From positions 1 to 52,131 of the forward strand of contig JAKLLB010000019.1 in the NCBI GenBank assembly GCA_023150345.1: a stretch of DNA of 52,131 bases. Reading direction: 5' to 3'. Shown piece by piece: positions 24,746 through 34,103 of the stretch; position 1 is the first letter of the stretch, and each line of letters opens with the position of its first letter. The notes beneath the pieces are model-generated. The model was not told the origin of the DNA. It ran no database searches and saw only the letters and a list, made by a program, of their open reading frames with translations. The position numbers were made by a program, and so were the translations under genes. Source of the stretch: Aquabacterium sp. GTDB taxonomy: Bacteria > Pseudomonadota > Gammaproteobacteria > Burkholderiales > Burkholderiaceae_C.

Positions 24746-25816
24746 ATGGGCATACAGACCGATGACTTTGCCGGCGCGCCGGCCGCCCCGCGGCTCGTGG
24801 CGGCGGCGCGCCAATCGCCCCAGGAAGAGGCGCTCGAGCGGGCGCTGCGCCCGAAGCTGCTGCAGGAGTACATCGGCCAGGCCAAGGCGCGGGAGCAGCT
24901 CGAGATCTTCATCGGCGCGGCCCGCAAGCGCGGCGAGGCGCTCGACCATGTCCTGCTGTTCGGTCCACCGGGGCTGGGCAAGACGACGCTGTCGCACATC
25001 ATCGCCGCCGAACTGGGCGTGAATCTGCGCCAGACCAGCGGACCGGTGCTCGAGAAGCCCAAGGATCTGGCTGCGCTGCTGACCAACCTCGAGAAGAACG
25101 ATGTCCTCTTCATCGACGAGATCCATCGTCTCTCGCCGGTGGTCGAGGAGATCCTCTACCCGGCACTCGAGGATTACCAGATCGACATCATGATCGGGGA
25201 GGGCCCGGCCGCCCGCTCGATCAAGCTCGATCTGCAGCCCTTCACGCTGGTCGGCGCCACCACACGTGCGGGCATGCTCACCAACCCCCTGCGTGACCGC
25301 TTCGGCATCGTGGCGCGGCTGGAGTTCTACACACCCGCCGAGCTGGGCACCATCGTCAAGCGTTCGGCGGGGCTGCTCAACGTTCCCATCCATGCCGAGG
25401 GGGCATTCGAGGTGGCGCGTCGCTCCCGCGGCACACCGCGCATCGCCAACCGGCTGCTGCGCCGGGTGCGCGACTACGCAGAGGTGAAGGGACAAGGCGT
25501 GATCACGCTTGATATCGCCGATCGCGCGCTGGCCATGCTCGATGTCGACCCCCAGGGCTTCGACCTGATGGACCGCAAGTTGCTCGAGGCAGTGGTCCAT
25601 CGCTTCGACGGCGGTCCGGTCGGCCTGGACAACGTGGCCGCCGCCATCGGCGAGGAGTCCGGCACCATCGAAGACGTGATCGAGCCCTACCTCATCCAGC
25701 AGGGCTACCTGCAGCGCACGCCGCGCGGGCGCATCGCCACCCTGGCCGCCTACCGGCACCTGGGCGTGGCGCCGCCGGCTGCCGCGGTCGGCCTGTTCGA
25801 CGGCGAGCCGGGCTGA
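24746..25816 (+). CDS. ruvB: Holliday junction DNA helicase RuvB
   Basis: A 356-residue AAA+ motor. It has Walker [18 protein letters not shown], Walker [18 protein letters not shown], sensor [13 protein letters not shown] and arginine-finger region [10 protein letters not shown]. The C-terminal winged helix ends [17 protein letters not shown]. It is a normal full-length family member. It forms an operon with ruvA. Confidence 0.97.
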   Translation: MGIQTDDFAGAPAAPRLVAAARQSPQEEALERALRPKLLQEYIGQAKAREQLEIFIGAARKRGEALDHVLLFGPPGLGKTTLSHIIAAELGVNLRQTSGPVLEKPKDLAALLTNLEKNDVLFIDEIHRLSPVVEEILYPALEDYQIDIMIGEGPAARSIKLDLQPFTLVGATTRAGMLTNPLRDRFGIVARLEFYTPAELGTIVKRSAGLLNVPIHAEGAFEVARRSRGTPRIANRLLRRVRDYAEVKGQGVITLDIADRALAMLDVDPQGFDLMDRKLLEAVVHRFDGGPVGLDNVAAAIGEESGTIEDVIEPYLIQQGYLQRTPRGRIATLAAYRHLGVAPPAAAVGLFDGEPG

Positions 25817-25965
25817 TCGACCAGCAGGCCGCCGCGAGCACAAGCACCGCCGGCCGGTGTCCCGTTCGGCGCCGCCGGCCGACCGTTCGTCGGCAACGGT
25901 GGCATCGACCGCCCGTTTCCGCCGAACGGCCGTGACAGCCCGCCCCTGCCAGCGATAGAAACCCA

Positions 25966-26010
25966 CCCATGGCGCCAATCAGCGCCCGTCGTTCCCAATG
26001 GCGCCATGGG
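25966..26010. promoter_or_regulatory. 12-bp perfect inverted repeat upstream of the pilin operon
   Basis: CCCATGGCGCCA (25966-25977) and TGGCGCCATGGG (25999-26010) are perfectly complementary over 12 bp with 21 nt between. The inner TGGCGCCA of each arm is itself a palindrome. It ends 30 bp before the pilE-like start, so it could be a regulator-binding site or an mRNA hairpin over the leader. Confidence 0.5.
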
Positions 26011-26040
26011 CAGATGGCGCTCTCGACCAGGATATCTGCG

Positions 26041-26460
26041 ATGTCTTCGATTCGCCAGCGCGGCTTTACGATCGTCGAGGTGATGATTGCGGTGGCCATC
26101 GTCTCGATCCTTGCCGCCATCGCGTTGCCTTCGTACAACGCGTATGTCCAGCGGTCACGCGTGCCGGCGGGCCTGGATGCCCTGAACGCCTACGCCGCGC
26201 GCATGGAGCAGGCGTACCAGGACAGCGGCAGCTACGGCGCTGCAGGCTGCACGCCCACCTTGCCGACGGCGGCCAACTTCACCATCACTTGTGCCTCGGG
26301 CGGGCAGACCTACACAGCCACGGCCACAGGGTCCGGTCCGATGAGTGGCTATTCCTACACCATCAACAACCAGGGTGTTCGTGCAACCACGGCGCACCCC
26401 AAGGGCGTGCCGCCTGGCAATTGCTGGAGCATTCGGGGTAGCGTATGCGACGACAAGTGA
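26041..26460 (+). CDS. Type IV pilin, PilE-like
   Basis: A 139-residue prepilin with class III signal RQRG|FTIVEVMIAVAIVSILAAIALPSYNAY: cleavage after Gly, Phe at +1, Glu at +5. The globular part has four cysteines (GCTP, TITCAS, GNCW and GSVC) consistent with a disulfide-linked D-region. It begins the minor pilin operon and overlaps FimT by 16 bp. The family includes both major and minor pilins. Its place in a FimT-PilV-PilW-PilX-PilY1 operon favours a minor pilin. Start 26041 gives the usual short leader; an upstream in-frame ATG at 25969 lies within the inverted repeat. Confidence 0.88.
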   Translation: MSSIRQRGFTIVEVMIAVAIVSILAAIALPSYNAYVQRSRVPAGLDALNAYAARMEQAYQDSGSYGAAGCTPTLPTAANFTITCASGGQTYTATATGSGPMSGYSYTINNQGVRATTAHPKGVPPGNCWSIRGSVCDDK

Positions 26461-26924
26461 TGCACCGACGCGGGTTCACGCTCATCGAGTTGGTGATCAC
26501 CATCGCGATCGCGGCGTTGCTCGCGGTCGTGGCGGCACCGCACATGGCTGAGTTCCTCACCAACTCGCGCTTGCGCGAAGGGGCCAACAGCCTGCTCGGG
26601 GAAGCGCTGTTTGCGCAGAGCGAGGCCATCAAGCGCAACGGCACGGTCACCATCACGCTGGCCGCTGGCACGGTGCAGGTGGTCGACAACACCGGTGTTG
26701 CCCCCGTGGTGCTGCGCACCGCTGCGCTGAATCCCAATCTCGTGGCCGATGACTTCGCCGTCAACTTCGGCAGTGCCGGAATGCCCACGCCGTTCGGCAC
26801 GTCGGCTGCATCCGACATCACCTATTCCGGCAGCACCTGCTCGACCGAAGTCCGCTGCCCAGGCTTGCGCATCGACGCCGGCGGTGGCGTGCGCATCTGC
26901 CCCAACAAGCTGAGTTGCCCATGA
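26445..26924 (+). CDS. fimT: Minor pilin FimT/GspH-like
   Basis: A 159-residue pseudopilin. Leader HRRG|FTLIELVITIAIAALLAVVAAPHMAEF has the Glu at +5, followed by the GspH/FimT-type segment LREGANSLLGEALFAQSEAIKRNGTVTIT. It overlaps the PilE-like gene by 16 bp and PilV by 4 bp (ATGA), so it is translationally coupled. Minor pilins of this type prime pilus assembly and can bind DNA during uptake in some relatives. Confidence 0.88.
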   Translation: MRRQVMHRRGFTLIELVITIAIAALLAVVAAPHMAEFLTNSRLREGANSLLGEALFAQSEAIKRNGTVTITLAAGTVQVVDNTGVAPVVLRTAALNPNLVADDFAVNFGSAGMPTPFGTSAASDITYSGSTCSTEVRCPGLRIDAGGGVRICPNKLSCP

Positions 26925-27343
26925 ACGGCCTGACACCAGCCCCAATTGCCCGGGGGTTCACGTTGCTCGACGCGTTGATCGCACTGGCCATCCTGGCCTT
27001 CGGAATGCTGGCACTCACTGGGTTCCAGACCAAGCTGGTGGCGCAGGGAACCGAAGCCCAGCACCGCGTGGATGCCACGGCGTTTGCCGACGAACTGCTC
27101 AACACCATGCTGGTCGACAACCTCAACTCCGGTTGCTACACGCTGCCGGCCGCGGGTGCGTGCGCGTCGCCGGTGGCGCGCGCCAGCACCGATGCGTGGG
27201 GCGCCCGCGTGCTGGCTGCACTTCCCGGTTCGCCCACGGCCACCAGCGTGATCGCAGCCAACCAGATGACCGTCACCATCACCTGGGAAGGCAAAGACAG
27301 CGCCGAGACGCGCACCCATACGGTCATCAGCGACATCAGGTGA
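26921..27343 (+). CDS. pilV: Minor pilin PilV-like
   Basis: A 140-residue pseudopilin. Leader IARG|FTLLDALIALAILAFGMLAL gives the cleavage site but has Asp at +5 where most PilV proteins have Glu. The rest (AEAQHR-like EAQHRVDATAFADELLNTM, and later TITWE) matches the PilV pattern. Start ATG 26921 overlaps the fimT stop by 4 bp. An in-frame TTG at 26915 is less likely. Confidence 0.85.
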   Translation: MNGLTPAPIARGFTLLDALIALAILAFGMLALTGFQTKLVAQGTEAQHRVDATAFADELLNTMLVDNLNSGCYTLPAAGACASPVARASTDAWGARVLAALPGSPTATSVIAANQMTVTITWEGKDSAETRTHTVISDIR

Positions 27344-27348
27344 ACGCC

Positions 27349-28422
27349 ATGCCTGTGCACACGGTCCTCCATCTTGGTCGCTCCGGCCGCCCGGCGCGCG
27401 GTTTGTCCATCGTCGAGTTGATGGTCGCGTTGGTCATCGGACTGATGGTCAGCCTGGCCGCCGGCATCACGGCTCAGGTCTTCATGGCGTCGCAGCGGCA
27501 GGGCGTCGGCGTTTCCGGTGGCAGCCTCAGCGCCGCATCGTCGCTGGCCGCGCTCAAGAACGATGTGGCGGCGGCGGGTTTGGGCTTCTTCGGCAATGGA
27601 AACTACGTCTGCAACACGCTCAACTTCGGCGTGGCCGGGACTCCAGTCAGCGACGGAGCGGCGTTTGCGCCGGTTCGCGCCGCTCGAGTGGGAGCCAATG
27701 ACCGACTCGAGGTGGTCTACGCCAACGCCGTGACGGGCGGTGCAGCCGTCAAGCTGGCGGCGCCGTCGACGGGCACGACAGCGACGATGGACACCTTGCT
27801 GCCCGTGACCGCAGGGCAGGCCGTGTTGATGTCGCCGGATGCCGCCGGAACCCCTTGCCTGGTCCGACGCGTCACGGCCACGGTCGCGCCCACGCCCACG
27901 GCCAAGCAGGTCGTCACGTTCGGCGGCGCCGCGGACTACAACTCGACCACCTTTGCCACGCCACCGGCGTTCAACGAGGACGCGGTCGTCACGCTGATCG
28001 GCGATCTCACCTGGAACACCTACAGCCTCGTCGGCACCGACTTGACGCTCACACGACGCATCACAGGGGCCTCGGCCGTGCTGATGCGCAACGTGATCGG
28101 CTTTCGGGTCGAGTACGGTGCATCGTCGGTGGCGGCTGGCAGCACCACGCTCGAAACCTGGGAGGAACCCACTGGCGCCTGGGCCACCATCGATGACAGC
28201 AATGTGCGCCGTGTTCGGGCGGTGCGCGTGGGCATCGTCGTGCGCAGCCCGCAGCCGGAAAAGGTCAACGACGTGACCGGCGTCTGCGAGGCCAGCACCG
28301 CCAAGCCGCAACTCTTCGGCAACGTCATCGAACCCGACGTGGTCGACTGGCAGTGCTATCGCTACCGCACCCAGATCGTGGTCGTTCCCATGCGCAACGT
28401 CATTTACGGAATCCAGTCATGA
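27349..28422 (+). CDS. pilW: Minor pilin PilW-like
   Basis: A 357-residue protein. Leader PARG|LSIVELMVALVIGLMVSLAAGI has Leu at +1 and Glu at +5, as in many PilW proteins. A long β-rich domain follows with ...QPEKVNDVTG near the end and YRYRTQIVVVPMRNVIYG as a typical PilW end. The family ranges from about 250 to 400 residues. ATG 27349 is 6 bp after the pilV stop. The stop overlaps pilX by 4 bp. Confidence 0.87.
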   Translation: MPVHTVLHLGRSGRPARGLSIVELMVALVIGLMVSLAAGITAQVFMASQRQGVGVSGGSLSAASSLAALKNDVAAAGLGFFGNGNYVCNTLNFGVAGTPVSDGAAFAPVRAARVGANDRLEVVYANAVTGGAAVKLAAPSTGTTATMDTLLPVTAGQAVLMSPDAAGTPCLVRRVTATVAPTPTAKQVVTFGGAADYNSTTFATPPAFNEDAVVTLIGDLTWNTYSLVGTDLTLTRRITGASAVLMRNVIGFRVEYGASSVAAGSTTLETWEEPTGAWATIDDSNVRRVRAVRVGIVVRSPQPEKVNDVTGVCEASTAKPQLFGNVIEPDVVDWQCYRYRTQIVVVPMRNVIYGIQS

Positions 28423-28979
28423 AGCGCGTGTCACTCTCCCGCCAGCGCGGCGTCACGATGGTCGTGGTGCTGCTGTTGATGACCGTCATGCTGTTGGGCG
28501 GCCTCGCGCTGGCGCGCATCACGGAATCCAGCATCCTCGTCAGCGGCAACGTTGCGGTAAAGGAGGCGTCGGTGCAGGCCTCGGAAGTGGGCCTGAACAC
28601 CGCCCAGGCGGCGCTGATCGCACTGGCCAACGAGAACGCCAATTCCGGAACTTGGTACTCCGCGACGATGCTGCCGGTCGATGCCAACGGCATCCCGGCC
28701 ATCGACTGGTCGACCACGCCGACGGTCGATGTCGGGCGCTTCACCGTCACGTATGCGGTAGACCGCATGTGCACGGTGGCTGCGTTGGTCAATTCCGACC
28801 GCGAGTGCCTCGTCAAGATCAACAAGGACGACAAGAACACGCCGGCCAACTACGGCCACGACGCCGGTGACAACTACCTCGTGCGCTCGCGCCAGTTCCG
28901 CGTCACCGTGCGCGTGACCGAAACCGGCGGCGGCAAGGGCACCCAGACCTGGATGCAGACCCTCGCCAGCCGTTCCTGA
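28419..28979 (+). CDS. pilX: Minor pilin assembly protein PilX-like
   Basis: A 186-residue protein that begins MKRVSLSRQRG followed by VTMVVVLLLMTVMLLGGLALARI. It has a class III-type cleavage Gly but no Glu at +5, which is normal for PilX. The segment VQASEVGLNTAQAALI matches the family's conserved helix. ATGA overlap with pilW shows coupling. PilX is thought to work with PilY1 at the pilus tip. Confidence 0.85.
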   Translation: MKRVSLSRQRGVTMVVVLLLMTVMLLGGLALARITESSILVSGNVAVKEASVQASEVGLNTAQAALIALANENANSGTWYSATMLPVDANGIPAIDWSTTPTVDVGRFTVTYAVDRMCTVAALVNSDRECLVKINKDDKNTPANYGHDAGDNYLVRSRQFRVTVRVTETGGGKGTQTWMQTLASRS

Positions 28980-29014
28980 GCCGCGTACACCACACGTTTC
29001 CACGGGAGACCCTC

Positions 29015-32000
29015 ATGCATCCCCTGCTCAAGCTGGCTGCCTCTATCCTCGCGCTGGGTGGCCTCCTCTATCACGCTACTGCGCATGCCGTTGCGACCAA
29101 CATGGCCGAGCAACCGCTGAAGGCATCCGTGCTGGCCAAGCCCAACGTGCTGTTCGGAATGGACAACTCCGGCTCGATGGACGCCGAGGTCATGATCGAC
29201 GGCACCCGTCAGGCCTGGGTGTACGGCAACACGTCGGGCAGTGCCGGAACTGACAACCTGTATCCCGGGGGCGTGCCGCGCAGCGGTTCCAACTCCGGCG
29301 ACTGGCAGATGTTCTACCTGTTCCCGGGCCTGCCCACCGGCGTGAACTCAGGCGGGCGGGCGTACGGCGAGCCGGATACCAAGCGTGGTTATGCCGTGCC
29401 ACCCACGCCGCAACTCGCCTGGACCCGAGCGTTCGAGTACAACCCGCTCTACTACAACCCCGATCGAAAGTACGAGCCGTGGGCCCCTGCCTACGTGGAC
29501 GGCGCATTGCGAACCTACGGCAATTCGCCGAAGAATGCCGCCCGCCTGCACCCGGTGGCCGGCACGACGACGATGGATCTGACGAGCAACCGGGTCGACT
29601 CGAACAGCGAAGCCAAGTTCACCTTCACCTCCGGGATGAAGATGCCGGTAGGCGCCGCGAACATCACCTGCTATAGCGGGGGTCCCGGTGCCGGTCCGTT
29701 GGCCGCAGAGTACACGGTCCCGCTCAGTGTCCGCTATTGCAAGGCCACGGTGTCGTACTTCCCTGCGACGTACTGGAAGAAGGAGGCCTGCGTCGTCGAT
29801 GGCACGACCTGCGTGAGTGCGTGGGACGCTGCCACCCTCAAGCGCTATGAAATCAAGCCGGCCAACTACGCCACCGCCGCCCTGTACGACGACGCGATCC
29901 AGAACTTCGCCAACTGGTTCACCTACTACCGCAAGCGCCGCTTGATGCTGGCGGCGGCCATGGGCAACGTGCTCGAGACGATGACCGGGCTGCGCTATGG
30001 CGTGATCGCCTTCAATTCGCCGGTGTCGCTGACCTCGTCCACGATCTTCGATGCCGACAGTTCCGTGGCTTCGAAGAACGGATTGGCGGTGTCGTCCTAC
30101 TTCTACAAGAACGACGGCAACGGCGGCACGCCCACGCATGGCAACTTCAAGTACATCCGCGACCAGTTCGACACCAACACCAACGTCATCCAGTACGCCT
30201 GTCAGCGCAATGCCGCGTTCATCATCACGGACGGCTTTTCCAATGACGGGACGATTTCGCCGCCCGCCTACAGCCAGGCCACATTCGGTGGCACCACGCC
30301 TTACCAGAGCATCACCACCGGTTCATTGGCAGACCAGGCCTTGGGCTACTTCACTACGCGGCTGCGTGCGGTGACGTCGCCCCTGGTCGCGGGCAAGGTG
30401 CCGCCCGGGCCGACGGCGGTCGACAACCCGGATACCAACACCGATCTGCACGTCAACACCTACGCGCTGACGCTGGGCATGAAGGGCACGGTGTGGCCGG
30501 CGCGTACGGATGCGTTCACGCTGCCGCACCCCACGTGGCCCACGCCGGTGAGTGACACGGGCACCATGATCGACGATCTCTGGCATGCCACCGTCAATGG
30601 CCGCGGGCAGATGTACCTGGCCACCGACATTGACAGCACGGTCATCGGCATCCAGAAGGGCCTGCTGGACATCAAGGCGCAGGTAGGCGCGCAAAGCGCG
30701 GTGGCGGTGAGCACGGTCAACCTCAATGCGGGTGACGGCCAGGCCTACCTGGCCAGTTACAACCCGGCGGGCTGGATCGGCGACCTGACCGCCAACAATG
30801 TGGACAAGGACACTGGCGACATCTCGACCACCGCCAACTGGAAAGCGGCCGACATACTGGGCGCACGCGCCTGGACGTCGCGGGTGATCATCACCTCCAA
30901 CGGCACCAGCGGCATCGGCTTCACATCCGGCTCGGTCGGTTCGATCGTCAATCCCGATGCGGGAAGCTTCAGCAACGACGAGGTGATCGACTACTTGCGC
31001 GGCAAGCGCGACGGCGAAGGCACCAAGTTCCGGCTGCGCACCAGCCTGATCGGATCGGTGATCAACGCCGAGCCGGCCGTCGACATCGCCTCGGGCACCG
31101 TGTTCCTGGCGTCGGGCGAGGGCATGTTGCACGCGTTCGACACCATGACCGGCAACGAAGAGTGGGCCTTCGTGCCGTATGCAGGCTTGAGCGCCATCGG
31201 CAAGACCGTGCAGCGCGAGTACGGCTTCAAGACCAAGCTCGACGCCACCCCCGTGATCGGCAACTACACCGACACCACGCGCATGCTCGTCGGCGGCATG
31301 GGTGCTGCGGGACGCAGTTTCTACTCGATCGACGTGACCGCGCCGAAGGGCTTGACCGAAGGTGGCGCTGCCGCCAAGGTGATGTGGACCTTCCCAGGCC
31401 CGGCGCATGCTGCGCAGGCGCCCTATGTCGGCTATTCGGTGGGTCGACCGGTGGTCATCAACTCGTCGTCGGACGGCTATGTGGTGCTGTTGACCTCGGG
31501 GTACGACAACGGTGAAGTGATCGGCGATGGCAAGGGCCGCATGTGGATGCTCAACGCCGCGACCGGTTCGCTGATCAAGACCTTCACGACGACATCCGGC
31601 GCGCTGGGTGCCGAGTCCGGTCTGGCGCAGCTCACGGGCTTCCGTGAGAACGACGGCACGATCCGCTATGTGTATGGCGGCGATCTGCTGGGCAATGTCT
31701 GGAAGTTCGACTTGACCGATGGCACGACGTCGCTCTTGACGGTGCTGAAGGATCCCGGTGGCAACCGCCAGCCGGTGACGACGCCGCCGCAACTGACCAA
31801 GATCGCCGGGGCGCCGGTGGTCATGATCGGCACCGGTCGCCTGCTCGACATCACCGACTTCGGTACCACTCAGGTGCAGACGATCTACGCCATCAAGGAC
31901 ACCGGCTCCACCATCGGCGACATCCGTGCGTCCACTACGGCACTCACGATCGACGGGGGTACTGGCGAAATCACCGGCACGGTGGACTGGAACGCTTCCA

Positions 32001-32329
32001 ACGGCTGGCGCGTCGACCTGCCGGTGGGCCAGATGGTCAACACCGATCCCAAGTATGTGCTCGGCCGCCTGTTCGTCAACGCGAACGTGGCGAGCGGCGC
32101 GAGCTGCGACCAGTCGTCTTACGGCTACATCATCAACGTGATGTCGGGCTACGGCGAGGTGGAGGTGCTGTCGACCTCGGCCAACGCCACCCACCCACTG
32201 ATCGTGCAGTCGGGCGACAAGATGTTCCGTTGGACACGCTTCAACGACAGCTCGGTCGAGAACAAGGACGTCTCGGTGGTGAAGCCGCCCAACCCGCGCA
32301 AGAACTCCTGGCGCGACATCTCCCGCTGA
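29015..32329 (+). CDS. pilY1: Type IV pilus tip adhesin / biogenesis factor PilY1
   Basis: A 1104-residue exported protein. It has a signal peptide (residues 1-24, ending ATAHA), a von Willebrand-type region with MDNSGSMDAEV near residue 50 as the metal site, and a C-terminal PilC/PilY β-propeller from about residue 660 (SGTVFLASGEGMLHAFDTMTGNEEWAFVPY, then GGMGAAGRSFYSIDV, YGGDLLGNVWKFDL). Such proteins cap the pilus and control its extension, adhesion and twitching. SD GGGAG lies about 7 bases upstream of 29015. It ends the operon that begins at 26041; a large terminator follows. Confidence 0.93.
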   Translation: MHPLLKLAASILALGGLLYHATAHAVATNMAEQPLKASVLAKPNVLFGMDNSGSMDAEVMIDGTRQAWVYGNTSGSAGTDNLYPGGVPRSGSNSGDWQMFYLFPGLPTGVNSGGRAYGEPDTKRGYAVPPTPQLAWTRAFEYNPLYYNPDRKYEPWAPAYVDGALRTYGNSPKNAARLHPVAGTTTMDLTSNRVDSNSEAKFTFTSGMKMPVGAANITCYSGGPGAGPLAAEYTVPLSVRYCKATVSYFPATYWKKEACVVDGTTCVSAWDAATLKRYEIKPANYATAALYDDAIQNFANWFTYYRKRRLMLAAAMGNVLETMTGLRYGVIAFNSPVSLTSSTIFDADSSVASKNGLAVSSYFYKNDGNGGTPTHGNFKYIRDQFDTNTNVIQYACQRNAAFIITDGFSNDGTISPPAYSQATFGGTTPYQSITTGSLADQALGYFTTRLRAVTSPLVAGKVPPGPTAVDNPDTNTDLHVNTYALTLGMKGTVWPARTDAFTLPHPTWPTPVSDTGTMIDDLWHATVNGRGQMYLATDIDSTVIGIQKGLLDIKAQVGAQSAVAVSTVNLNAGDGQAYLASYNPAGWIGDLTANNVDKDTGDISTTANWKAADILGARAWTSRVIITSNGTSGIGFTSGSVGSIVNPDAGSFSNDEVIDYLRGKRDGEGTKFRLRTSLIGSVINAEPAVDIASGTVFLASGEGMLHAFDTMTGNEEWAFVPYAGLSAIGKTVQREYGFKTKLDATPVIGNYTDTTRMLVGGMGAAGRSFYSIDVTAPKGLTEGGAAAKVMWTFPGPAHAAQAPYVGYSVGRPVVINSSSDGYVVLLTSGYDNGEVIGDGKGRMWMLNAATGSLIKTFTTTSGALGAESGLAQLTGFRENDGTIRYVYGGDLLGNVWKFDLTDGTTSLLTVLKDPGGNRQPVTTPPQLTKIAGAPVVMIGTGRLLDITDFGTTQVQTIYAIKDTGSTIGDIRASTTALTIDGGTGEITGTVDWNASNGWRVDLPVGQMVNTDPKYVLGRLFVNANVASGASCDQSSYGYIINVMSGYGEVEVLSTSANATHPLIVQSGDKMFRWTRFNDSSVENKDVSVVKPPNPRKNSWRDISR

Positions 32330-32335
32330 TCGTCC

Positions 32336-32365
32336 GCAGCCTGGCCCCGCGAGGGGCCAGGCTGC
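32336..32365. terminator. Shared terminator between convergent genes
   Basis: A perfect 13-bp stem (32336-32348 with 32353-32365) closed by a GCGA tetraloop. It lies between the end of pilY1 and the end of the convergent phosphatase gene and can serve both strands, though the T-runs are short. Confidence 0.75.
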
Positions 32366-32395
32366 TTCGATGCTGCCGCCCGGGCCGTCGGCCGT

Positions 32396-33037
32396 TCAGG
32401 GCTGCGACTCGTCGCGAACGATGCCCTCGAGATGGGACCGATCGTTCCAACCCACCACGGCCAGGCCTTGCGGGCTGTGCAGCAGGCGGTTGATGGCTGC
32501 GTTGCCCAGCTGCCAGGTGCGGTGCGCTTGCAGGTCGATGCCCTGCGCCGCGCGGTACAAGCAGTCCAGCACCCCGCCATGGGTCACGAGCGCGATGGTG
32601 CCGCCGCCGTATGAGGTGGCCAGTGCCCGTGCAGCGGCCACCACGCGCTGCTGGAAGTCCCGCAGCGACTCACCGCCCGGCGGGGTGAACTCGATGTCGC
32701 GTTCGCGCCAGCGCCGCGCATGCTCCGGCCACAGCTGGTCGATCTCTTCGTAGGTCTTGCCTTCGAGCATCCCGAACCCGCGTTCGCGCAGGCCGGGCTC
32801 CAGGCGCAACGGCAGGCCGAGCGGCTCGCTGAATGCGGCCGCCGTGGCATGGGCGCGGCCCAGGTCGCTGCTGATCACGGCGACCAGCGCCTCATGCCTC
32901 AGCGCGTCGGCCAGGCGCGCGGCCTGGCGGCGTCCATGCGGGTTCAAGGGAATATCGAGCTGCCCTTGCAGGCGTGACTGTGCGTTCCAGTCGGTCTCGC
33001 CATGCCGAATGGCGATGATGCGCGTGACCTCGTTCAA
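32396..33037 (-). CDS. Histidine phosphatase (phosphoglycerate mutase-like)
   Basis: A 213-residue protein with the family signature RIIAIRHGETDWNAQSRLQGQLD at the start (catalytic His), the later GFGMLEGKTYEEI, and second His in TIALVTHGGVLDCL. It could act on sugar phosphates, alpha-ribazole phosphate or other small phosphoesters. The start is taken as TTG 33037, which overlaps the stop of the upstream PEBP gene (TTGA). No ATG occurs between that stop and the RHGET motif, so a non-ATG start is needed. Confidence 0.85.
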   Translation of the reverse strand: MNEVTRIIAIRHGETDWNAQSRLQGQLDIPLNPHGRRQAARLADALRHEALVAVISSDLGRAHATAAAFSEPLGLPLRLEPGLRERGFGMLEGKTYEEIDQLWPEHARRWRERDIEFTPPGGESLRDFQQRVVAAARALATSYGGGTIALVTHGGVLDCLYRAAQGIDLQAHRTWQLGNAAINRLLHSPQGLAVVGWNDRSHLEGIVRDESQP

Positions 33038-33666
33038 GTGGTCTGGCGCAGGCGCCTGTTGAGCGTGTAGGTGCCGGAGTGCGTGGCCGAGCCCAGGACA
33101 TGCGGCGCCATGGCCTGGCGCACCTGCGCACCGGTGAAGGAACCGTCCAGTTCGAGCCGCGGCACCGCCAGCGCATAGAGCGTGAACACGTAGTGGTGCA
33201 CCAGCGAGTCGTTGAAGGGCGGGAACGGGCCGTCGTAGCCGAAGTACGCGCCGGCCATCTCGGCATCGCTGGCGAACCATCCGGTGTAGTCGTTGAGGCC
33301 CTGGCGTGCGCCGTGCAGTGACGCGGGCCCCGGCTTGCCGCGAGCGGTGAAGCCGCGCGAGAACTCGCCCTCGGCGATCTGCGCCAGCGTGGGCGGAAGG
33401 TCGACCAGCACCCAGTGGAAGAAGTCGACCCGCGGCAGGTCTGCCGGCACTTCCCGGTCGCTTTGGTTGACGTCGTCGCCGCGGCTGGGCACGTCGAAGT
33501 CGTGGCAGATCAGCGCCAGCGAGCGGGTGCCTGGCGGCAGGTCGCGCCAAGCCAGATGCGGGTTGACGTTGTCCGAAAAGCCCACGCCCTCGCCGGTCAG
33601 GCGGCCGGCGGCGTAGCGCTCGGGAATGGCTTCGCCATTGGGCCAGCTGTCGCTCCAAAGTCTCAT
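33034..33666 (-). CDS. YbhB/YbcL-family (PEBP) protein
   Basis: A 210-residue phosphatidylethanolamine-binding-like protein. Motifs include NVNPHLAWRDLPPGTRSLALICHDFDVPS, FFHWVLVDLPP and the ligand-loop region YFGYDGPFPPFND with HHYVFTLYAL. Family function in bacteria is unclear. This member is a bit longer than the common 160-180 residues because of an insertion around DDVNQSDREVPADLP. It is coupled to the phosphatase gene downstream. Confidence 0.88.
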   Translation of the reverse strand: MRLWSDSWPNGEAIPERYAAGRLTGEGVGFSDNVNPHLAWRDLPPGTRSLALICHDFDVPSRGDDVNQSDREVPADLPRVDFFHWVLVDLPPTLAQIAEGEFSRGFTARGKPGPASLHGARQGLNDYTGWFASDAEMAGAYFGYDGPFPPFNDSLVHHYVFTLYALAVPRLELDGSFTGAQVRQAMAPHVLGSATHSGTYTLNRRLRQTT

Positions 33667-33699
33667 CGCTTGCTCCTTGCGGGTGATGCCCGGAGTGGC

Positions 33700-34023
33700 T
33701 CACGCACCCCAGATGATGGGTTGGTTCTCGGCCAATGCGCGTCGCAGCATCTCCACCATGGGCCACAGGCGTTGGCGCGGCGTCACGCCTTCGCGGGGGG
33801 GCAAGGCTTCACCGGCATCCAGCGCTTCGCGCTCGGCCTCGGCACGCCGCGCTTCGTCGGCCGCGATGGCGTGCTCGATGGCGGCCAGAACGGCGGGCAT
33901 GTCACGGGTCTCGATGATGCCGCGCGGTGCAGGCTCACGCCCGACCGCGCGCAGGAAGGCGTCGCCGTTGGGACCCAGCATGATCAGGTCGCCGGTGGCC
34001 TTGCACTTGAACTTGTAGAGCAT
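33700..34023 (-). CDS. DUF1840 domain protein
   Basis: A 107-residue protein beginning MLYKFKCKATGDLIMLGPNG and ending with PMVEMLRRALAENQPIIWG, the two conserved ends of DUF1840, a betaproteobacterial family of unknown function. The middle is charged and helical. It is on the same strand as the neighbouring GGDEF-EAL and PEBP genes, with 80 bp and 33 bp gaps. Confidence 0.85.
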   Translation of the reverse strand: MLYKFKCKATGDLIMLGPNGDAFLRAVGREPAPRGIIETRDMPAVLAAIEHAIAADEARRAEAEREALDAGEALPPREGVTPRQRLWPMVEMLRRALAENQPIIWGA

Positions 34024-34103
34024 GGGCAGTCGCGTCCGCGGGGCCGACGCGAGCGGGCAGCCCGACCGGGTTGCCGATGCGGTCGCGTGAAGGCGATTGT
34101 GGC

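Noticed and set aside
30323-32194. Minus-strand open frame opposite pilY1
   Set aside because: PilY1 motifs are unambiguous on the plus strand and the opposite product lacks any pattern.
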